DNA of 64,000 nucleotides from Hymenobacter glacialis. Lineage in GTDB: Bacteria; Bacteroidota; Bacteroidia; Cytophagales; Hymenobacteraceae. Location of the stretch: positions 1 to 64,000 of the forward strand of contig NZ_MDZC01000123.1 of assembly GCF_001816165.1 (NCBI RefSeq). The letters are read 5' to 3'. Positions 59,252 through 64,000 of this stretch are shown here, in pieces. The first letter of the stretch is position 1. Every line of letters starts with the position of its first letter. Below the pieces are notes generated by a model. That model was not told the origin of the DNA, did no database searches, and worked only from the letters and a program-made list of their open reading frames with translations. Position numbers and translations under genes: made by a program.

Positions 59252-61105
59252 TTATTTGTGGCCCAGGGGTATTTGGTAGTTGATGCGGAGGTTTACCTGG
59301 TGGTGTCGGCCAAAATCGGAAGCCGCGTAGGGCTCGACGCTTAGTCCGGTTTTTGCCAGTCGGATGTTGGCACTGAGAAAACCCATGCTGTAGCTGCGCT
59401 CATGTGTTGCAATGGCTAGTCCGGCCAGCAGGTAGCGTCCATCGTCGGCACCCAAGCCGCTGCCCAGAGCGAAACGCGAGGTGTAATTGCCCAGCGCCAA
59501 TGGCCCCACTCCTGTATCTACTTGCCCAAATAGGGTTCGTCGGTTGCCTAACCAAAATTGGACGTCGGGAGCCCCCCACACTGTTCGCACCGACGAGTCG
59601 GCCGAAACGGTGGACGTGTTGCGCAGGCGCCCTACGTGTACGCCCAGCCGGTAGCCAAGGGCTAGGTGGCGGAACTGTTTTCGGCCCTCCACATAGGGAT
59701 TGAAATCGTAAATCGGAAAACTGACGCGGCTACTTGGGGGAGTTGGGGGAAAGGCCACGTTGGACGCCAGCGACTGAAAGCCAATGCGCTCGGTGCCGGC
59801 CCATACCCCGACCCCAACGGTTTGGAGACCTTTGGCCGCTGGCCCGCGCAAGCTGTAGGCGACATTGCCACCAAGCACCGAATAATCATGGTAGTAGGCC
59901 ATTCGCTGCGCCGGCTGACCGCCTCCGCAGCCGCCGAAGCTGGTAGTGGCTGCCCGCGTTATGTCCTCATCGTATTGGCCTTGCTGTCCTCCCAGTGATA
60001 TTGTGAGCCTGCGATAACGGGTGCTATCGGCCGGCGTTTGGGCAGTAGTCAGCATCATCATGCCGCCCACTGCTGCAATCAGCGGCAGTCCTGCAAGCCG
60101 CAGACCCTGTATCCGGAACGAGACAAGCATGGCCCCGCATTCGGCTATCAGCAGCGTAAGCAGCAGGGCGCGCACCACCAGCACTTCGGGCAGGGTCAGG
60201 GCCTGGCGGCCGAACATCGCCGACAGCGCCAGCATAGCTACCACCACCGCTACCGTGCGCGCCGGGCCAGCTTCGGGTTCGGTCGTAACCGGCACTGCTT
60301 CGCCAACCGCCGTTGGCCCATACACGCGCCAGGCCCACACGCCCAGTGCCACCAGCCCCAATGGCAACAGCACCAGCTGCAGTTCCAACCACTGCCCGCC
60401 CAGCACCGGATGCACGGTGCCCGCCACGGGCTCGCCCGCAGGGTCGCGCCAGAAGGTCAGCGCCACGCGGCCCAGCAGTAGCAGGCCCGTTTGCAGCAGC
60501 AGCCAGGAGCCCACGGGCCAGCGTCGCTGCCGTACCGCCAGCAGCACCCCGCCCACCGCCGCGCAGAGCAGCAGCGCCAGCAACTGCGTAGGAGCCACTG
60601 GCAGGCTGTGCGCTGCCGTGGCCGGCAGCAGCCCTGCCTGTACCTGCGTGGCCCATGGCAGCGTGCCGGCGGCGTATGTGAGCCCCCAGAAGCCCGTAGT
60701 AGGTTCTCCAAAGCAGCAGCCGGTAAGCACGCAGCCCACGCACTGCACCACCAGCGCCCCGCACAGCGGCAGGGCCATGGCATCTAGCACCGCCCGGCTC
60801 AGCCCCAGCCAGCGCCGCAGGGCTACGGCGGTAAGCACTGCCGCCAGGCTCCCGCCCAGAATGGAGCGCGCCGTATCGGCCGGAGTATCGGCAAACAGCA
60901 GCGTGGCCCACTCGCCAAATGGGTGCGTAATCAGCTTCGAGCCCAGAATCAGGGCCAGGCTGCTGGCGGCTACCAGCGCCAGCCACGGCCGCAGCGGGAA
61001 GCCGCGCCGCCAGCCTTCCCACAGCAGCAACAGCACGTTGGTGAGCGTAGCCAGCAGGTAAAAGGGCGTGTAGTAATCGTAGCCGTGGGAGTTGGGAAGC
61101 GTCAT
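59252..61105 (-). CDS. Lgt-like membrane protein fused to a beta-barrel-like C-terminal domain
   Basis: A 617-residue protein. The N-terminal 360 residues contain about nine hydrophobic segments and resemble prolipoprotein diacylglyceryl transferase: ARSILGGSLAAVL, and GCVLTGCCFGEPTTGFWGLT in the place of the Lgt signature. From about residue 370 (TAQTPADSTRYRRLTISLGG) the chain becomes a series of amphipathic strands ending LRINYQIPLGHK, like an outer-membrane barrel. A signal-like AQTPAD junction divides the parts. The frame is open and a single product is predicted, though processing into two proteins is conceivable. Whether the Lgt-like half is catalytic is unclear. Confidence 0.75.
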   Translation of the reverse strand: MTLPNSHGYDYYTPFYLLATLTNVLLLLWEGWRRGFPLRPWLALVAASSLALILGSKLITHPFGEWATLLFADTPADTARSILGGSLAAVLTAVALRRWLGLSRAVLDAMALPLCGALVVQCVGCVLTGCCFGEPTTGFWGLTYAAGTLPWATQVQAGLLPATAAHSLPVAPTQLLALLLCAAVGGVLLAVRQRRWPVGSWLLLQTGLLLLGRVALTFWRDPAGEPVAGTVHPVLGGQWLELQLVLLPLGLVALGVWAWRVYGPTAVGEAVPVTTEPEAGPARTVAVVVAMLALSAMFGRQALTLPEVLVVRALLLTLLIAECGAMLVSFRIQGLRLAGLPLIAAVGGMMMLTTAQTPADSTRYRRLTISLGGQQGQYDEDITRAATTSFGGCGGGQPAQRMAYYHDYSVLGGNVAYSLRGPAAKGLQTVGVGVWAGTERIGFQSLASNVAFPPTPPSSRVSFPIYDFNPYVEGRKQFRHLALGYRLGVHVGRLRNTSTVSADSSVRTVWGAPDVQFWLGNRRTLFGQVDTGVGPLALGNYTSRFALGSGLGADDGRYLLAGLAIATHERSYSMGFLSANIRLAKTGLSVEPYAASDFGRHHQVNLRINYQIPLGHK

Positions 61106-61141
61106 GAGCGAGGCATTGAGCTACGGTGATATAGAAGTGCC

Positions 61142-61173
61142 CAAATCTAGTCGCTTATGCTACTACGCTGCAA
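61142..61173 (-). promoter_or_regulatory. Promoter of the Lgt-like/barrel gene
   Basis: On the minus strand TTG (61173-61171) is followed after 21 bases by TAGATTTG (61149-61142), matching the Bacteroidota pattern. It lies 37 bases before the ATG at 61105, in an AT-rich stretch. Confidence 0.6.
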
Positions 61174-61290
61174 CAATACTTTTGCTTTTGTCCGACTTTA
61201 TTAACGCTGTTTAATGTTTATAATATCCTGTCTATTAATATTTTATGTAACAATAATTAGACATAACAGCTCAGTCCTGCAACGCGTGCG

Positions 61291-62790
61291 CTACTGGGCC
61301 GGACTGGATTCCCTTATTTCCGCCTCCGGCGCTGCTTCGTACTGAATCAGGTTTTTGACCATGCCTTTGAAGATGATGCCGTGAAACGGTAGCACGGCGT
61401 ACCAATACAGCCGCCCGGCCAGGCCGCGGGGGCGGTAGGCGGCAAGCTGCTCCACGGCGTGCCCACCATCGGGCTGGTCCAAGATGCGGAACTGCAGCCA
61501 GGCCTCGCCGGGTAGCTTCATTTCGGCGTAGAGCAGCAGGCGCTGGCTGGCTTTGTCGGCCACCAGCACGCGCCAGAAATCGAGCGGGTCGCCGGCCCGC
61601 AGGCGCGAAGGGGAGCGGCGGCCGCGGCGTAGGCCCGGACCGCCCACAGCCTTGTCCATGAGGCCCCGGATGCGCCAGAGCCAGTCGGTTTTGTACCAGC
61701 CCCGGTCGCCGCCGATGCGCCAGATATTATCCAGCACCTCCGCCACGGGCCGATGAAAGGCCATGAGCTGCCGGTCGAAGAACATGCCGTGCTTGGGAAT
61801 CTGAATGGCATCCATGTAGTTCTGCCGCATGGTGCCCGAGCTCAGCGCGTCGCTCCAGCTGCTCACCACTTCGTTCTGCTCAATGCGCTGGAAGGCCAGC
61901 GCCAGGGCGGCGCGGTAGCCCATGCATTCGTGCGGAACGATGCCACTAATGCTCTTGGCCGGGTCGCACACCGTGTCGTTTTTAAGGCTCTCGACCAGGC
62001 TCTGGGCCAGCGAAAACGTGGTGCTCGTGACCAGGTACAGCCACCACGACGAGAGGCGCGGGGTGAGCACGGGCACGGTCACAATCCAGCGCTTGTAGCC
62101 CCGCTCGGCGGCCAGGCCCAGGAGCATCTGACGGTAGGTCAGCACGTCGGGCCCGCCCACGTCGAAGGCCTTGCCCAGGCAGGCGGGATTATCCAAAACG
62201 GATGTCAAGTAGTACATGATGTCACGGATGCCAATGGGCTGGCAACGTGAGTTCAGCCACTTGGGAGTTACCATCACTGGCAGCTTCTCCACCAGGTCAC
62301 GTATTATCTCAAACGAGGCCGAGCCGGACCCGATGATGATGCTGGCGCGCAGCACCGTGAGCCGGGCATTTGTGGCCTGGCCCAGCACGTTTTCCACGGC
62401 CCGGCGGGAGCGCAGATGCACGCTCAGCGCCTCGTCGTTGGCAATGCCGGAGAGGTAGATGACCTGCCGGGCGGAGGTCGTGTTGAGGTACTGCGTGAAG
62501 TTGTGCGCCGACTGTTGCTCCAGGGTAAAAAAATCCTTGCCCTGCCCGCTCATGGAGTGTACCAGGTAGTAGGCGGCGTCGATGTCGGTGGGTAGGTTCT
62601 TGAGGGTGGCAGGTCGCAGCAGGTCGCCCTTGGCTACCTGCACGCGGGCGTGCAGCAGTTCCGGGAGAGAGTCGGGCAGCGAGAAGCGGCGCGGGTCGCG
62701 CACGAGGCACACCACGTCGTGGTCGGCGGCTAGCAGCGGCAGCAGGCGCTGCCCAATGTAACCGGTCGCGCCGGTGAGGAGGATTTTCAT
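61291..62790 (-). CDS. SDR/NmrA-like protein with DUF2867 domain
   Basis: A 499-residue protein. The N-terminal extended short-chain dehydrogenase fold has GATGYIGQRLLPLL at about 7-20 for NAD(P) binding, plus YLVHSMSGQGKDF and VIYLSGIAND. A C-terminal DUF2867 domain (about 335-490, LDFWRVLVADKASQRLLLYA, AEMKLPGEAWLQFRI) follows. Proteins of this layout are widespread in Bacteroidota and of unknown reaction, perhaps quinone or lipid related. Length is normal. Confidence 0.88.
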   Translation of the reverse strand: MKILLTGATGYIGQRLLPLLAADHDVVCLVRDPRRFSLPDSLPELLHARVQVAKGDLLRPATLKNLPTDIDAAYYLVHSMSGQGKDFFTLEQQSAHNFTQYLNTTSARQVIYLSGIANDEALSVHLRSRRAVENVLGQATNARLTVLRASIIIGSGSASFEIIRDLVEKLPVMVTPKWLNSRCQPIGIRDIMYYLTSVLDNPACLGKAFDVGGPDVLTYRQMLLGLAAERGYKRWIVTVPVLTPRLSSWWLYLVTSTTFSLAQSLVESLKNDTVCDPAKSISGIVPHECMGYRAALALAFQRIEQNEVVSSWSDALSSGTMRQNYMDAIQIPKHGMFFDRQLMAFHRPVAEVLDNIWRIGGDRGWYKTDWLWRIRGLMDKAVGGPGLRRGRRSPSRLRAGDPLDFWRVLVADKASQRLLLYAEMKLPGEAWLQFRILDQPDGGHAVEQLAAYRPRGLAGRLYWYAVLPFHGIIFKGMVKNLIQYEAAPEAEIRESSPAQ

Positions 62791-62914
62791 GCGGCGAAGT
62801 AGTTAACAGCTCGGAGCGAGCACGCTCATTATCTGAACGGCTGAGACGGGGCGTTGTTTTGAGTCGAAACGAATCGGGCTCCGCAATCGCTGCATTATCA
62901 GCATCTTTGCACCC

Positions 62915-63775
62915 ATGAAACACACGTTTGCAATGCTGGCCACCGGCCTGCTGCTGGCCGCCACCGCTCAGGCCCAAACCAAGCTCACGGTGCCGCCGCT
63001 GAGCCCGGCCACGCACATCCGCCAGGATTTCTCTACTTCCTTCATCGACCTCACGTATTCGCGGCCCTCGTTGCGGGGGCGGGAGGCCTTCGGCAAGCTG
63101 GTGCCCAACGGCACGGTGTGGCGCACCGGGGCCAACACCGTGACCAAGGTGCGCTTCGGCGAGGAAGTCAAAATAGGCGGCCAGGCCGTGCCCGCCGGCA
63201 CCTACGCCCTGCTGGCCATCCCCGACGCCAGGGAATGGACCTTTATCCTGAACCGCGACACCGCGCAGTGGGGCACCTACGCCTACAAGCCCGACCTCGA
63301 CGTGCTGCGCGTGAAAGCCAAACCGACCAAGCTGGCCGCCCCCCAGGAAACCATGTCGCTGACCGTGGAAAACCTCCGCCCCGCCTCCGCCGACCTGGTA
63401 GTGACCTGGGACCGCACGCAAGTGGCGCTGCCCATCACCGCCGACCCCGACCGCATTGTGGTGACCCAGATTGAGCAGGCCATGAAAGGCGAGAAGAAGC
63501 CCTACCTCACGGCCGTGCAGTACTACTACAATGCCGGCAAGGACCTCACACCCGCCCTGGGCTGGCTCAGCGAGTACATCGCCGCCAATCCGGCCCGCTA
63601 CGACGGCTACTACTGGCGCGGCAAGCTGCTCCAAAAGCAGGGCAACAATAAAGACGCCATCATGGCCGCCAATAAGTCGCTGGAGCTGCTCAGCGACCAA
63701 AAGAATCCAATAGTCAAAGCCGAATACACGCGGTTGAACCAAGCCGTGCTGGCTGCGGCAGGTGGGAAGAAGTAG
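62915..63775 (+). CDS. DUF2911 domain secreted protein
   Basis: A 286-residue protein with a signal peptide (MKHTFAMLATGLLLAATAQA). DUF2911 follows at about 25-175, marked by YSRPSLRGREAFGKLVPNGT, WRTGANTVTKVRFGEEVKIG and a YALLAIPDAREWTFILNRD stretch. A C-terminal helical, TPR-like tail (about 190-286) follows. The function of DUF2911 is unknown. CATCTTTGCA just upstream of the ATG resembles a -7 box and would imply a very short leader. Confidence 0.9.
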   Translation: MKHTFAMLATGLLLAATAQAQTKLTVPPLSPATHIRQDFSTSFIDLTYSRPSLRGREAFGKLVPNGTVWRTGANTVTKVRFGEEVKIGGQAVPAGTYALLAIPDAREWTFILNRDTAQWGTYAYKPDLDVLRVKAKPTKLAAPQETMSLTVENLRPASADLVVTWDRTQVALPITADPDRIVVTQIEQAMKGEKKPYLTAVQYYYNAGKDLTPALGWLSEYIAANPARYDGYYWRGKLLQKQGNNKDAIMAANKSLELLSDQKNPIVKAEYTRLNQAVLAAAGGKK

Positions 63776-63788
63776 GTGGTAGCGCTAA

Positions 63789-63848
63789 TATTTGGACATG
63801 AAAAAGGCTTCGTGCAGTCAAGTACGAAGCCTTTTTCATGTCCAAATA
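63789..63848. terminator. Long perfect hairpin, bidirectional terminator
   Basis: TATTTGGACATGAAAAAGGC with TTCGT and the mirror ACGAAGCCTTTTTCATG with TCCAAATA pair perfectly over 25 bases around a 10-base loop. The A-run and T-run lie within the arms, as in bidirectional terminators between convergent genes. Convergent partners are the DUF2911 gene and the frame at 63856. Confidence 0.88.
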
Positions 63849-63855
63849 ATCGAAA

Positions 63856-64000
63856 TTACTTATTGCGGATTTTAGCTTTTGGCCGCTTTGGCTGCAAATT
63901 CGTGGAGCATTCTACTCTCTTTGGAGATTGGAATACAAGCGGTGAACTACCAGCACTAGCGCGGTTTCCAATAGAATCGACAGCTTCAAAAGCAACCTCG
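63856..64000 (-). CDS. Partial CDS entering from the right edge, unknown function
   Basis: A minus-strand frame of 47 codons is open to the window edge and stops with TAA at 63858-63856. Visible product begins EVAFEAVDSIGNRASAG and ends with a basic tail (KRPKAKIRNK). It lies just across the terminator from the DUF2911 gene. The short length prevents family assignment. Confidence 0.45.
   Translation of the reverse strand, partial: EVAFEAVDSIGNRASAGSSPLVFQSPKRVECSTNLQPKRPKAKIRNK

Overview
The window looks like chromosome from a Bacteroidota bacterium close to Hymenobacter (order Cytophagales). The evidence is a GC-rich genome with AT-rich promoters matching the Bacteroidota form (TTTG, then TAnnTTTG), Bacteroidota-type families (DUF4159, DUF2911, DUF58/MoxR/BatA, TonB-dependent receptor, Tat-like TldD) and many intergenic palindromes beginning AACGTCATGCTGAGC. 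The genus is an inference. No rRNA, tRNA, CRISPR array, prophage or insertion-sequence transposase was seen.

Layout. 1-5.8 kb: three similar histidine kinases in a row (the first cut by the window edge), a stand-alone receiver and a receiver-adenylate cyclase. 6-13.4 kb (minus): a MoxR / DUF58 / BatA-like / DUF4175-like operon whose last gene appears to be a chimera ending in a cyclic-nucleotide-binding domain. 13.5-24.7 kb: an outer-membrane-like protein, a DUF4159 protein and three tandem TldD/TldE pairs, each gap filled by a palindromic repeat. 24.9-25.7 kb: a PAP2 phosphatase. 26-34.4 kb (plus): the reductive pyrimidine degradation route (PreT/PreA, dihydropyrimidinase, beta-ureidopropionase, aminotransferase, malonate/methylmalonate-semialdehyde dehydrogenase). 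34.6-40.8 kb (minus): PurU and a PaoABC-like molybdenum aldehyde oxidoreductase with its XdhC maturation factor.

41.2-46.4 kb (plus): a small hydrophobic ORF, an OmpR-type two-component system, a SulP anion transporter and a beta-carbonic anhydrase. Four 11-bp direct repeats in front of the transporter probably bind the response regulator. 46.4-49 kb (minus): an M1 aminopeptidase. 49.1-51.1 kb: a TonB-dependent receptor. 51.15-53.9 kb: the most interesting locus. A promoter, a SAM-I riboswitch, a 14-residue leader peptide with five consecutive cysteine codons and an intrinsic terminator precede an ATP-grasp ligase and an SfnG-like flavin sulfone monooxygenase. This reads as a sulfur-starvation unit with two stacked sensors. 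54-64 kb: an amino-acid permease, a GAF protein, a type IA topoisomerase carrying a repeat inside its reading frame, an Lgt-like membrane protein fused to a beta-barrel-like domain, an SDR/DUF2867 protein, a DUF2911 protein and the end of one more gene.

All assignments come from reading motifs. No database search was run, and percentages or homology scores are deliberately not given.
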